Positions 8,394 through 17,080 of a stretch of DNA of 64,000 nt are shown in pieces; within the stretch, counting starts at the first letter, position 1, and each line of letters begins with the position of its first letter. The notes beneath the pieces were generated by a model. It ran no database searches and had not been told where the DNA came from. It was given only the letters and a program-made list of their open reading frames with translations. The position numbers were made by a program, and so were the translations under genes. Source of the DNA: Billgrantia pellis (lineage in GTDB: Bacteria; Pseudomonadota; Gammaproteobacteria; Pseudomonadales; Halomonadaceae); the NCBI RefSeq assembly GCF_008297955.1, contig NZ_VTPY01000007.1, positions 62,001 through 126,000 on the forward strand. The letters run 5' to 3'.

Positions 8394-9386
8394 ATGCCCC
8401 AAGCCAAGATCGTGGTGCTGACGACCGGTGGAACGATCGCCAGCAGCCTGGACCCCTCCGGCCGGTACCGTTCGGGTGCCCTCAGCGGCGAAGCGCTGAT
8501 GCAGCATGTCCAATTGCCGACAGGGGCTGGCCCGCTCGTCGAGGTGAGATCGATCCTGCAGAAGCCGAGCAATGCCATCACGCTGGAAGATCTGCTGGAA
8601 ATCCGGCGTCACTGCCTGGTGCTGGTGGCTGATCCCTGCGTGACGGGCGTAGTCGTGACTCATGGTACCGATACCCTTGAGGAAACGGCTTGTTTCCTGG
8701 ACTTCACCCTGCCGGCGCATTTCCCGGTTGTCATCACCGGCGCCCAACGTGCCCCGCATGAGTCAGGGACGGATGCCTATCGCAATCTCGCCGATGCCGT
8801 GCAGGTGGCTGGGAACAAGCAGGCCGGTGGCCTGGGCGTGGTCGTGGTCTTCAACCAATCGATTTTTGCGGCAAGGGATGTCCGCAAGGTAAGCAGCTTC
8901 CAGTTGGATGGCTTTGCTGCCCCTGCGAGCGGTTACGTGGGTTACGTCGATGGATGTCGTGTGGGTATCCGCCAGGGCCCCTGGCGCAGGGGCTCGTACC
9001 TGAACCCTGAGGGCCCGCTACCCCGCGTCGACATCGTACCGGCTTACCTGGATGCCGATGCTGGCCTGGTCGAGAGCGTGCTGGACGGTGGGACGTCGGG
9101 TCTGGTGATTGATGCCCTGGGGCGAGGGCACGTGCCGCCCAGTTGGGTGGACCCTATCGCACGGGCGTGTGGCGCAGGGGTTGCCGTCGTCGTCGTCAGC
9201 AGCTGCCTTCGCGGGCCTGTGCATCCCACCTATGAATTCAGCGGAAGCCTGGCGGACCTGGCATCGGTAGGGGCCATCCCGGTCAGCGACCTGAGTGCAC
9301 GCAAGGCACGCCTCGCTCTGGCTTTGCTCTTGGCGACGCCCAGTCAGGAGGACTTGGCGTCGCGCTTCAGAACCCTGACGGCCTGA
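8394..9386 (+). CDS. Asparaginase family protein
   Basis: 330 aa from ATG 8394; an in-frame ATG at 8361 lies inside the palindromic operator and adds only a low-complexity asparagine stretch. The first catalytic motif VLTTGGTIAS is near residue 8 and the second, VVTHGTDTLEETA, near residue 90, followed by ITGAQRAPHESGTDAYRNL with the catalytic Lys/Asp region replaced or shifted. No signal peptide, so cytoplasmic. Family members hydrolyse L-asparagine or related amides to the acid and ammonia. It heads an operon with a TRAP transporter, an M20 hydrolase and two amidases, which suggests a substrate with several C-N bonds rather than plain asparagine. Confidence 0.85.
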   Translation: MPQAKIVVLTTGGTIASSLDPSGRYRSGALSGEALMQHVQLPTGAGPLVEVRSILQKPSNAITLEDLLEIRRHCLVLVADPCVTGVVVTHGTDTLEETACFLDFTLPAHFPVVITGAQRAPHESGTDAYRNLADAVQVAGNKQAGGLGVVVVFNQSIFAARDVRKVSSFQLDGFAAPASGYVGYVDGCRVGIRQGPWRRGSYLNPEGPLPRVDIVPAYLDADAGLVESVLDGGTSGLVIDALGRGHVPPSWVDPIARACGAGVAVVVVSSCLRGPVHPTYEFSGSLADLASVGAIPVSDLSARKARLALALLLATPSQEDLASRFRTLTA

Positions 9387-9515
9387 GCATGGCCGGCATC
9401 ATGCTCCGCCTGGCACGGCCGGGTCGTGTGGGTCCCGTATCGCGTACGGGTGACGCCTTCGGGTAAGGCGCCGTTAGTCACAACAACCATGACTCAATCA
9501 CTGAAGGTGAAGGCA

Positions 9516-10517
9516 ATGAACACGACACTGTCCAAGGTTTCACTGGCCGCCGCCATGACCGCCGCATCGCTGGGTATCAGCCAGGTGCAAGCGGCCGACT
9601 ACACCTTTACATTTGCCCATGTCCTGATCGAAGAGACGCCCAACGGTCAGGCCGCCCTGCGCTTCAAGGAGGAGGTGGAAGAGAAATCCGACGGCCGAAT
9701 CGAGATACAGGTTCTTCCGGCGGCTCAGGTTGGCGGCGATGTGGAGATCATCGAGCAGATTCAGATGGGGCTGGTGGACATCGGCATTCCGCCCACCGCG
9801 ACGCTCGGCAATTTCGAGCCCCGCCTGCAGATTCTTGACTTGCCATTTCTGATCGCCGATTACGACACCATGGTCAAGGTACTGGATGGTGACGTCGGCC
9901 GGGAGATTCTCGATACCCTGAATGATGACAACATGTACGCGGTGAACTTCTGGGGAGCGGGTTTTCGTCATATGACGAACAATGTCCGACCTATCGAGGG
10001 GCCAGAGGATCTCGCGGCGATCCGCATGCGGACCATGCAGGCGCCCATCATTATTTCCACCTATGAGAACTTCGATGCCAACGCGACGGCCATGGCGTTC
10101 ACCGAAGTGTACAACGGGCTTCAGCAGGGCGTGGTGGAAGGTCAGGAGAATCCCCTGGCCAATATCTACACCATGCGCTTCCACGAGGTACAAGACTACC
10201 TGTCACTGACCAACCATGCCTATCACGCCTATGCGGCCGTCATCAATCAAGGCTCCTGGGATTCTCTTCCGGAAGACCTTCAAGCGATCATGATCGAAGC
10301 GTTCAACAACGGGCGCGATACATCGCGGCGACTGACTCTGGAAGACGAGGAGAAGATTCTCGCGGAAATCGAGGATGAGATCGCCATCAATGAAATTACC
10401 CCCGAGGCTCGTGAAGCTTTCGTCGAGGCAAGCCTTCCGGTGCACCAGGAGTATGAAGACATCGTGACGGCTGAATTGCTTCACAAGGTTTATGACGAAG
10501 TAGGCATCGATTACTGA
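9516..10517 (+). CDS. dctP: TRAP transporter substrate-binding protein (DctP type)
   Basis: 333 aa. The start at 9516 gives a clean signal peptide (MNTTLSKVSLAAAMTAASLG, cleavage after QVQA) with AAGG just upstream; longer in-frame starts spoil it. The mature protein reads YTFTFAHVLIEETPNGQAAL, GGDVEIIEQIQMGLVDIG and, near the ligand-binding arginine, DLAAIRMRTMQAPI. It delivers a solute, normally a carboxylate held by that arginine, to the membrane subunits encoded 14 and 551 bp downstream. Ligand unknown. Confidence 0.9.
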   Translation: MNTTLSKVSLAAAMTAASLGISQVQAADYTFTFAHVLIEETPNGQAALRFKEEVEEKSDGRIEIQVLPAAQVGGDVEIIEQIQMGLVDIGIPPTATLGNFEPRLQILDLPFLIADYDTMVKVLDGDVGREILDTLNDDNMYAVNFWGAGFRHMTNNVRPIEGPEDLAAIRMRTMQAPIIISTYENFDANATAMAFTEVYNGLQQGVVEGQENPLANIYTMRFHEVQDYLSLTNHAYHAYAAVINQGSWDSLPEDLQAIMIEAFNNGRDTSRRLTLEDEEKILAEIEDEIAINEITPEAREAFVEASLPVHQEYEDIVTAELLHKVYDEVGIDY

Positions 10518-10530
10518 GGGTCGCTCCACC

Positions 10531-11052
10531 ATGTTCAAGGCGCTCAATACCCTGCTTGATCGCCTGGAGAGTGTGGCAATGGTCGCGTTCATGTCGATCG
10601 CGACCATTATTACCACCATCCAGGTCGTCTATCGGTACGGCTTCAACAGTTCTTTGTTCTGGGCGGAAGAAGTCGTCATCTATTCCATCATCTGCATGAG
10701 CTTCGTGGGGGCCAGTATGGGGGTGCGGTATGGTTCCCATATTTCGGTCGACGTTCTGAATGCCATCGTTCCCCCTTCAGTCAATCGATGGCTGCACATC
10801 ATTACGGCTGTATTGGGCATAGGGTTTGCCGGATTCATGGTGTTTTACGGCTTTCACCTGTTTTTCAATACTCTGGGGCGAGGCCAGCTCACTGCCGCGC
10901 TACGTCTGCCCATGGCCTGGTTCTACCTGCCCATCGGTGTCTCCGGCGTACTATTGATCCTGCGCTATATCAGGGTCATTTACCTGGTGTGGATGAGACC
11001 GCCGGCCAGCCACGTCGAAGAGCTGGCTGCCGGGGCGGATAAACTCGCTTGA
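10531..11052 (+). CDS. dctQ: TRAP transporter small permease (DctQ type)
   Basis: 173 aa with four predicted membrane helices (about residues 17-38, 48-70, 90-112 and 131-152). The WAEEVVIYSIICMSFVGASM segment is typical of DctQ proteins, which link the binding protein and the large permease. It sits between dctP and dctM at short spacings. Confidence 0.9.
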   Translation: MFKALNTLLDRLESVAMVAFMSIATIITTIQVVYRYGFNSSLFWAEEVVIYSIICMSFVGASMGVRYGSHISVDVLNAIVPPSVNRWLHIITAVLGIGFAGFMVFYGFHLFFNTLGRGQLTAALRLPMAWFYLPIGVSGVLLILRYIRVIYLVWMRPPASHVEELAAGADKLA

Positions 11053-11067
11053 TAACGGGGAACACCC

Positions 11068-12342
11068 ATGGTTACGGCGCTTCTTCCTGTTTTCTTTGCG
11101 GTACTGTTGTTGGGATTGCCAATTTTTGCCGCCTTGGCATTTTCGGTATTCATTGCAATTGAGTTCTTCGGGACTACCAGTGCCGTGATCGTGCCCATGC
11201 GCATGTTCACGGGCATGAATAACTTTTCCTTGATGGCCATCCCCTTCTTCATTCTCGCGGCGGAGCTGATGCGCATCGGGGGGTTGTCTGACCGCTTGAT
11301 TAATCTAGCGAAAGCGCTGGTGGGTTGGGTACCCGGCGGACTGGCGGCGGCGACGGTCCTCTCATGCCTGTTCTTCGGCTCGATTTCCGGATCCAGCCCT
11401 GCCACGGTGGTGGCGATCGGCACGATCATGTTTCCCGCCCTGGTGGCAGCCGGTTACAGCAAAAGCTTTGCGATAGGCTTGATTGCGACAGCGGGAACGT
11501 TGGGGCCCATCGTTCCCCCTAGCATTGCCCTGATCATTTATGGTTCGGTCACCGGAACCTCCGTGGGTCGTCTGTTCGCCGCCGGCCTGTTCCCCGCCAT
11601 TTTGATTGCCTCGCTGCTGATTGCTTACTGTATCGTTTATGCCTCCCTCAAGGGATATGCGCGCTCCTCATTCCCCACGCTGGCCGAAATCGGACACGCC
11701 TTCAAGGATGCGGCCTGGGGCCTTGGTCTGCCATTTATTCTGCTGGGAGGCATCTACAGCGGCGTATTCACACCCACCGAGTCGGCAGCCGTCGCTTGCG
11801 CTTATGGCCTCTTCGTGGGGATGGTGGTTTACCGTACGATCAAGGTGCCTGAGCTTATCGGGACCTTGCGCAGCTCCGGCCTGACTTCGGCAACCCTGCT
11901 GCTGATCACTGCCGGGGCCTCGGCCTTCTCCTGGATACTGGCCATTACCGGCACTCCTACCCAACTGGCAAGCCAAGTTCTTTCTCTGACCGACGACCCG
12001 ATTCAAGTCATGGGATTGTTCAACGTGGTCATGATCGTTGCGGGATTCTTCCTCGACAGTGCCTCAGCCATCATCGTGCTGTCGCCCCTGCTGCAGCCCA
12101 TTGCGGCTCAGGTGGGTGTCGATCCCGTTCACTTCGGTGTCATCACGCTGGTCAACTTTTCGGTCGGCATGATTACCCCACCGGTCGGTCTCAACCTGTT
12201 CGTGGCGATGGCGATTTCCAAGATGTCGCTTCAGGAAGTGTTCAAAGCCTGCCTGCCGCTCATTGGCCTCATGATCCTGGCATTGGTCATCATCACCTAC
12301 GTGCCATGGATCAGCACCTGGCTGCCATCGCTGATCTACTGA
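11068..12342 (+). CDS. dctM: TRAP transporter large permease (DctM type)
   Basis: 424 aa, the normal DctM length, with about twelve hydrophobic helices. Typical motifs include FSLMAIPFFILAAELMRIGG, SCLFFGSISGSSPATVVAIG, the GTLGPIVPPSIALIIYG hairpin and NFSVGMITPPVGLNLFVA near the C terminus. It uses the sodium gradient for import. It is followed by an M20 hydrolase gene after 12 bp. Confidence 0.92.
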   Translation: MVTALLPVFFAVLLLGLPIFAALAFSVFIAIEFFGTTSAVIVPMRMFTGMNNFSLMAIPFFILAAELMRIGGLSDRLINLAKALVGWVPGGLAAATVLSCLFFGSISGSSPATVVAIGTIMFPALVAAGYSKSFAIGLIATAGTLGPIVPPSIALIIYGSVTGTSVGRLFAAGLFPAILIASLLIAYCIVYASLKGYARSSFPTLAEIGHAFKDAAWGLGLPFILLGGIYSGVFTPTESAAVACAYGLFVGMVVYRTIKVPELIGTLRSSGLTSATLLLITAGASAFSWILAITGTPTQLASQVLSLTDDPIQVMGLFNVVMIVAGFFLDSASAIIVLSPLLQPIAAQVGVDPVHFGVITLVNFSVGMITPPVGLNLFVAMAISKMSLQEVFKACLPLIGLMILALVIITYVPWISTWLPSLIY

Positions 12343-12354
12343 GGAGGTTGAACG

Positions 12355-13614
12355 ATGACAGATGCCCCTACCCTGGGCTACTACCTCGACGGTGATCGCT
12401 TCTGGGCCGACGTGCAGGAACAGGCTCGCATTGGGGCGTTGAGGGATCGTGGCCTTTGCCGGCTGGCCTTGGATGACGCCGACAACCAGGCGCGGCTATG
12501 GTTGGTGGCACAAGCCGAATCGCTTGGCTGCACGGCCCACTACGACGACCTTGGGAATGTCTTCCTGCATCGTGAGGGGCGTCATTCAACGCTGGCGCCG
12601 CTGTTGATCGGCAGTCATCTCGACAGCCAGCCGCGAGGCGGTGCGTATGACGGTGCTCTTGGTGTCGTGGCGGGGCTTGCGGTGCTGCGCACTTTGCAGG
12701 AGCAGCAGGTCCGCCATGACCGGCCGGTCGAGGTAGTGTCATGGACCAACGAGGAGGGCGCACGCTTCGCGCCTGGTGCTTCCGGCTCGTCCTGGTTCGC
12801 GGGGGCACGCTCCCAAGATACGATCGTGTCGGCAACCGATGGGGAAGGCACCTCGTTCGAAGAGGCGCTCGAGGAGTGTTTGGCGCTCCTTGAATCCAAG
12901 AGGGTGCATCGCCGTCCAGCCCGTTACGTTCCGCATGCGTTTTTGGAACTGCACATCGAACAGGGCCCGGTGTTGGAGTCGCGTGGCTTGCCGGTCTGCG
13001 TCGTCTCGGGCATCCAGGGAGTGAACTGGTACGGGTTCGAGATCAATGGCGAGGCCAATCATGCCGGGACCACGCCCGCATCGGCTCGCCGTGACGCCTT
13101 CCTGGGGGCCCACGATCTGGTGACGGCGCTCAGATCGGCCGTCGCAAATGCCGATGACGAACTGCGCTTCACCATTGGCAAGTTCGCGGTGTTGCCCGGC
13201 TCGGTCAATACCATTCCCGAGCGGGTAACCTGCACCATTGACCTCCGGCACCCCAGCCAGGCAGTCCTGGACGTGCTGGATGCCGAGTTTCATCGCCTGG
13301 CGGAACGGAAATGGGCTGGCTGTACGGCACGCCTCGATGTCTCCTCTCGCGTGGCGCCGGTTGCGTTCGATGAGACGCTACTGGCCGTGCTGGATGCCAG
13401 CGTCTCGAACTATTCGCCGCCGCTCCGATTGATGTCTGGAGCCTTCCATGACGCCATTCACTTGGCGCGGATCTGCCCCACGGCCATGCTCTTCGCACCG
13501 TGCCGTAACGGCATCAGCCACCATCCCGATGAGCACGTCGAGCGTGTCGATGCGGAAGTGGCTGTTCGCGTATTGGCCGATGCGGCAGGACGTCTCCTTC
13601 ACGTCACGACCTGA
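12355..13614 (+). CDS. Zn-dependent M20 hydrolase, hydantoinase/carbamoylase family
   Basis: 419 aa, the usual size of N-carbamoyl-L-amino-acid hydrolases, beta-ureidopropionases and allantoate amidohydrolases. Dinuclear-metal ligands are visible: GSHLDSQPRGGAYDGALGV (His and Asp), SWTNEEGARF (Glu), ELHIEQGPVLE (His) and the C-terminal GISHHPDEH. The dimerisation-domain segment NHAGTTPASARRDA is present. It would release ammonia and CO2 from a carbamoyl compound, or ammonia from a related amide. GAGGAGG-like sequence overlaps the end of dctM, so translation is probably coupled. The exact substrate cannot be assigned. Confidence 0.85.
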   Translation: MTDAPTLGYYLDGDRFWADVQEQARIGALRDRGLCRLALDDADNQARLWLVAQAESLGCTAHYDDLGNVFLHREGRHSTLAPLLIGSHLDSQPRGGAYDGALGVVAGLAVLRTLQEQQVRHDRPVEVVSWTNEEGARFAPGASGSSWFAGARSQDTIVSATDGEGTSFEEALEECLALLESKRVHRRPARYVPHAFLELHIEQGPVLESRGLPVCVVSGIQGVNWYGFEINGEANHAGTTPASARRDAFLGAHDLVTALRSAVANADDELRFTIGKFAVLPGSVNTIPERVTCTIDLRHPSQAVLDVLDAEFHRLAERKWAGCTARLDVSSRVAPVAFDETLLAVLDASVSNYSPPLRLMSGAFHDAIHLARICPTAMLFAPCRNGISHHPDEHVERVDAEVAVRVLADAAGRLLHVTT

Positions 13615-13695
13615 CCGTTTTTTCTCACAACAACGAGGACGCCTCATCATGTCTCAGGGTATCGCCTCCCCACGATTCGCGACGGAAAGACAGGA

Positions 13696-15105
13696 ATGGT
13701 GACCATGATCGACTCCCCCCTGAACAAGTCCTTGCGCGATCAGCATGCCGGGTTGCGCGAGGGTTCGCTGAGCGCAATGGCATTGGCCGAGGCTTCGCTG
13801 GCGGCCTATCACCTGCGAGGCCAGCATGATAACGCCTACATGACCTGGAACGGCGAAGCCGCTCTCGCCGCAGCACGCGCCACCGATGCCGTGCTCGCGC
13901 ACGGGGGCGATGCCGGTTCGCTGATGGGTATCCCGGTATCCATCAAGGATATTTTCGCTGTGCCCGGCCTACCGACTTACGCCGGCTCATCGCGTCGTCT
14001 GCCCAAGTCATGGGAGCGGGCCGGCCCGATGGTGGCAGCGCTGCTGGAGCAGCTACCCAGCGTGATGGGAAAGACCCATAGCGTGGAGTTTGCCTTCGGT
14101 GGCCTTGGCACGAACGCTCACTGGGGCGCGCCTCGCAACCCTTGGGATATCACATGCCATCGCACTCCCGGTGGGTCCAGTTCCGGCGCGGGTGTGTCGC
14201 TGGTGGGGGGCACCGCCAGTCTGGCTCTCGGCACCGACACGGCGGGCTCGGTGCGAATCCCAGCGGCCATGACGGGCGTCGCGGGACTGAAGACCACGGA
14301 AGGGCGTTGGCCCAAGGACCAGATCGTGCCACTCTCCACGACGCTCGATTCGCCCGGGTTGTTGGCACGTCGCGTTGACGATCTGGCATTTGCGTTCGAC
14401 GCACTGGATGCCCCGCTTGGCCGTCATTCGCAGCGTGTGCCGCCATGTCCGGAGCTGTCGGACCTCACCTTCGGCGTGCCGGAGCGTTACTTCTGGGAGG
14501 ATTGCAGCCCAGGGATCGCCGAAACCGTCAGGCAGGCCATTGCCCGGTTGGAGGCTGCCGGGGCTCGTTTGGTGCCTCTCGATCTCCCGGGCACCGACGA
14601 GGCCTATGCTCTCTTTCAACAGGGGGGCCTGGCGGCTGCGGAACTCGCCGCCTTCCTGAGGACGGAGCTGCCCGGGATGATCGAGGTACTGGACCCCAAT
14701 GTGGCCGCACGGGTGCGTGCTGCAGACGATATGCCGGCCTGGGAGTACGTGCGTCGACGCTCGGTCATCCAGCGTTTATGCGCCGAGGCTTCGGCGGCTG
14801 TCGCAGGCGTAGATGCCATGCTCACTCCAACCGTGGCCATCACACCGCCGACCCTCGAAAGCCTGGAGCCCGAAGGTGCCTACCCCAAGGCCAACATGCT
14901 TGCCCTGCGGAACACCGTGATCGGAAATTTCATGGGGCTGTGCGGCCTGACCATGCCGGTTGGACGAGATGCCGTCGGCATGCCCGTGGGGTTACAGGTA
15001 CTTGCCGGTCCCTGGCAGGACGCGCGACTGCTGGCCATTGGGCAATCCATCGAACAGTGTCTGGGTAGCGGTATCGACATCCTGGGAGGTCCGCCATCGC
15101 CATGA
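13696..15105 (+). CDS. Amidase signature family protein (first of two)
   Basis: 469 aa. The amidase-signature triad is complete: Lys in GIPVSIKDIF, Ser in TPGGSSSGAG and the nucleophile Ser in DTAGSVRIPA. These enzymes hydrolyse carboxamides to acid and ammonia in the cytoplasm. ATG 13696 has GGAAAG 6 nt upstream; ATG 13705 with AGGA 9 nt upstream is equally possible. A 17-codon mini-ORF (13649-13702) precedes it and overlaps the start region. The next amidase gene overlaps its stop by 4 bp. Confidence 0.88.
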   Translation: MVTMIDSPLNKSLRDQHAGLREGSLSAMALAEASLAAYHLRGQHDNAYMTWNGEAALAAARATDAVLAHGGDAGSLMGIPVSIKDIFAVPGLPTYAGSSRRLPKSWERAGPMVAALLEQLPSVMGKTHSVEFAFGGLGTNAHWGAPRNPWDITCHRTPGGSSSGAGVSLVGGTASLALGTDTAGSVRIPAAMTGVAGLKTTEGRWPKDQIVPLSTTLDSPGLLARRVDDLAFAFDALDAPLGRHSQRVPPCPELSDLTFGVPERYFWEDCSPGIAETVRQAIARLEAAGARLVPLDLPGTDEAYALFQQGGLAAAELAAFLRTELPGMIEVLDPNVAARVRAADDMPAWEYVRRRSVIQRLCAEASAAVAGVDAMLTPTVAITPPTLESLEPEGAYPKANMLALRNTVIGNFMGLCGLTMPVGRDAVGMPVGLQVLAGPWQDARLLAIGQSIEQCLGSGIDILGGPPSP

Positions 15106-16364
15106 ACGACTGGAACCCTCTATCGATCGCCGACTTTCAGCGTCGGCTCGGAGCCGGTGAGGTAGGCCCTCTGGACTGGTGGGATGCTTGCCGTGAGATG
15201 ATCGAGGCCAAGGAAACCGGGCTGGGAGCCTGGGCCTGCCTGGCGCCCCGTCCTTCCGAAACCTTGCCGACGAAAGGCCATGACTTGCCTCCCCTCCTTG
15301 GGGTGCCGGTAGGGATCAAGGACATCATCGAAACGCGCGATCTTCCGACCACTTGGGGGACCCGCTACCAACGGCTGGAACACGCACCGACCGATGCGGC
15401 GATCGTGACTCGCCTGGCCTCGCTCGGTGCCCTGGTCATGGGCAAGACGGTGACGACCGAGTTTGCCTACTTTCAACCCAGCGGTACCCGCAATCCGCAT
15501 GATCCGGGACGAACGCCCGGTGGCTCCTCCAGCGGTTCAGCCGCGGCCGTGGCGGCCGGCATGGTACCGGTGGCACTAGGTACCCAGACCGTCGGTAGCA
15601 TCATACGTCCTGCCAGCTACTGCGGCGTGGTCGGCTTCAAGCCGACCCATGGCACGCTACCCCTCTCTGGCGTCAGGGCCCTGGCGCCTTCGCTGGATAC
15701 CCTGGGCTGGTTCACTCGCACGGTGGAGGATACCCGAACAGTTTTTCAGGCGCTCACGGGAAGTGAAGGGCTGGGACACCGGGTAAGCCTCGCCGGTACT
15801 CGGATCGGCCTATGCCCCATTCCCGGTTCCTTGGTGCTCGCGCCGGAGGTTTGCGCCGCGCTGGAGCTTGCGTCGCAACGCCTGGCAGCCGAGGGAGCGG
15901 AGATTATCGAGATCCCAGCCGATCCAGCGCGGGACGAATTGACCGCGCATCAACATGTCGTCCTGGCTTACGAAGCCGCGAGAGAATTGGCCAGTGAGAG
16001 GATCCTGTTCCGTGACGAAATGAGTGGTGCACTCGAGGCATTACTGGAGGAGGGGGAGCGGATACCGCTCAAGGCCTATCAGGAAGCTCGCATTGCCAGT
16101 GAGCATGCGAGACAACGAATGACGGAAATTTTCTCAGGAGGGATCGATTTTCTCATTGCCCCCAGCGCGACCGGTGCGGCTCCCGAAGGTTTGGAAAGCA
16201 CAGGCGACCCCCTCTATTCTCGAGCTTGGACGTTACTAGGGATGCCCTGTATCAATCTTCCCATTTACTGGTCAGAGGAGGGCTTACCAGTAGGAGTACA
16301 GCTGATCGCCAATCGGTTTCAGGATGTTCACTTGCTGGCGGTCTCAAACAGAATACTTAATTAG
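15102..16364 (+). CDS. Amidase signature family protein (second of two)
   Basis: 420 aa with the full triad: Lys in GVPVGIKDII, Ser in TPGGSSSGSAAA and the nucleophile in TQTVGSIIRP. It is shorter and diverged from the amidase just upstream, so this is not a recent duplication. The ATGA overlap with the upstream gene shows translational coupling. Last gene of the catabolic operon; the next 850 bp carry no protein gene. Confidence 0.88.
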   Translation: MNDWNPLSIADFQRRLGAGEVGPLDWWDACREMIEAKETGLGAWACLAPRPSETLPTKGHDLPPLLGVPVGIKDIIETRDLPTTWGTRYQRLEHAPTDAAIVTRLASLGALVMGKTVTTEFAYFQPSGTRNPHDPGRTPGGSSSGSAAAVAAGMVPVALGTQTVGSIIRPASYCGVVGFKPTHGTLPLSGVRALAPSLDTLGWFTRTVEDTRTVFQALTGSEGLGHRVSLAGTRIGLCPIPGSLVLAPEVCAALELASQRLAAEGAEIIEIPADPARDELTAHQHVVLAYEAARELASERILFRDEMSGALEALLEEGERIPLKAYQEARIASEHARQRMTEIFSGGIDFLIAPSATGAAPEGLESTGDPLYSRAWTLLGMPCINLPIYWSEEGLPVGVQLIANRFQDVHLLAVSNRILN

Positions 16365-16404
16365 GCGTTAATGGAAACCCCGTCCCGTAAGTGCCACCGG
16401 AAAA

Positions 16405-16500
16405 AGAAATCCCCGGCCTTGGCCGGGGCAGGTGCGATAAGACGCGATATTCTGGCGAACCCACAGAGAACGCAAAACCTGAAGCGTCTTACGCCAAAGA
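16405..16500 (-). ncRNA. Possible third minus-strand small RNA
   Basis: On the minus strand an inverted repeat (AAGACGC / GCGTCTT arms near 16484 and 16438) is followed by a terminator with an 8-bp stem at 16411-16428 and then ATTTCTTTTT. No protein gene on this strand ends here, so the terminator must serve an RNA or readthrough from the CsrB-like genes. No GGA motifs are present, unlike the two RNAs upstream. The 5' end is a guess. Confidence 0.3.
16411..16428 (-). terminator. Intrinsic terminator, minus strand
   Basis: An 8-bp stem (CCCCGGCC / GGCCGGGG) with a 2-nt spacer is followed on the minus strand by a T-rich run. On the plus strand no T run follows, so its direction is minus. Confidence 0.65.
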
Positions 16501-16564
16501 AGAATAGCTGCTTTTGCGCGAAGCCAGGGGGAGAAAAATAGCAAATTCATCGGCCATTCGGCTT

Positions 16565-16715
16565 AATAAAAAGCCCGACCGTGAAGGTCGGGCTCTTTAT
16601 TAACGCTTCCTTTTCCCGCCATCCTAGGCTTCCTGCCCAGGCATCCTTGGATCAGAGCATTCCGTCGCTCGGCCTTCCTTGTTGGGCTTTCCTTTTCCCT
16701 ATACCCTAAAGATGG
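16565..16715 (-). ncRNA. CsrB/RsmZ-like regulatory RNA A
   Basis: Read on the minus strand, about 120 nt hold eight to nine GGA triplets, several exposed in hairpin loops: a GAGC/GCTC stem with CGGA in the loop (16655-16670) and a 7-bp stem closing an AGGAA loop (16623-16641, one G-U pair). The RNA ends in a 9-bp terminator hairpin (16572-16594) followed by TTTTTATT. Repeated GGA-loop hairpins plus a terminator are the hallmark of CsrB/RsmY/RsmZ RNAs, which titrate the translational repressor CsrA/RsmA. The 5' end is approximate; the AT-rich region 16735-16800 is the likely promoter area. Confidence 0.75.
16572..16594 (-). terminator. Terminator of sRNA A
   Basis: A 9-bp stem (AGCCCGACC / GGTCGGGCT) with a 5-nt loop is flanked by A-rich sequence before it and T-rich sequence after it. 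It works best for the minus-strand sRNA but could also stop plus-strand transcription from the amidase operon. Confidence 0.75.
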
Positions 16716-16865
16716 TGGAAAAAAGAAATTTGCTCCTTAACCTAGGATATAAATCAGCGTAAAATTTTAATTTAAATAGTTTAAATGAGTAAGAAAAGGT
16801 AAATATCGTTGCTTCGCATCCAGGCGAGTCTATGAAACCAGAAGCCCCATTCGACTGGAGACGCG

Positions 16866-17005
16866 CGAAAAGCCCGGCCGTTTGGCCGGGCTGGATCTCC
16901 GCTTCCTTACATCCTCCTCGGGTATCCTTCCTCCCCGAGCATCCCTGGATAGTCGAGTCATCCTGACTCGGTCGTCCTTGCTGAGCGTTCCTTGCTCAGT
17001 TGCCC
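16866..17005 (-). ncRNA. CsrB/RsmZ-like regulatory RNA B
   Basis: On the minus strand about 110 nt contain eleven GGA triplets. Three clear hairpins present GGA in the loop: CTGAGC/GCTCAG at 16981-16999 (AAGGAAC loop), a 7-bp stem at 16954-16970 closing on GGA itself, and CTCGGG/CCCGAG at 16917-16939 with two GGA motifs. A 9-bp terminator hairpin follows (16871-16892). A GacA/UvrY-type box lies about 80 bp upstream of the probable 5' end, with a weak -10-like CATTCT near 17010-17015. RNAs A and B share layout but little sequence, like RsmY/RsmZ pairs. Expected role: sequester CsrA/RsmA under control of the Gac/BarA-UvrY two-component system. Confidence 0.82.
16871..16892 (-). terminator. Terminator of sRNA B
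   Basis: A 9-bp GC-rich stem (AGCCCGGCC / GGCCGGGCT) with a 4-nt loop, followed on the minus strand by TTTCGCGC. The terminal stem resembles that of sRNA A. Confidence 0.7.
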
Positions 17006-17080
17006 TTTAAGAATGCCAACCCCGGGCGAAATGGGCTTTAACCTGCAGCAACGTCCATGTAAGAAATAACCGATCTGTTT

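Noticed and set aside
13649-13702. 17-codon mini-ORF before the first amidase
   Set aside because: It has a fair ribosome site but no family, no regulatory codon bias and no stem-loop nearby; not enough to call a leader peptide.
13696-16364. Recent tandem duplication of the amidase gene
   Set aside because: The two products differ in length (469 and 420 aa) and share mainly the catalytic motifs, so they are old paralogues or separately acquired.
16740-16800. AT-rich palindromic stretch TTTAAATAGTTTAAA as a GacA box for sRNA A
   Set aside because: No TGTAAG-N6-CTTACA pattern; only a loose GTAAG half-site. Left as a probable promoter area.
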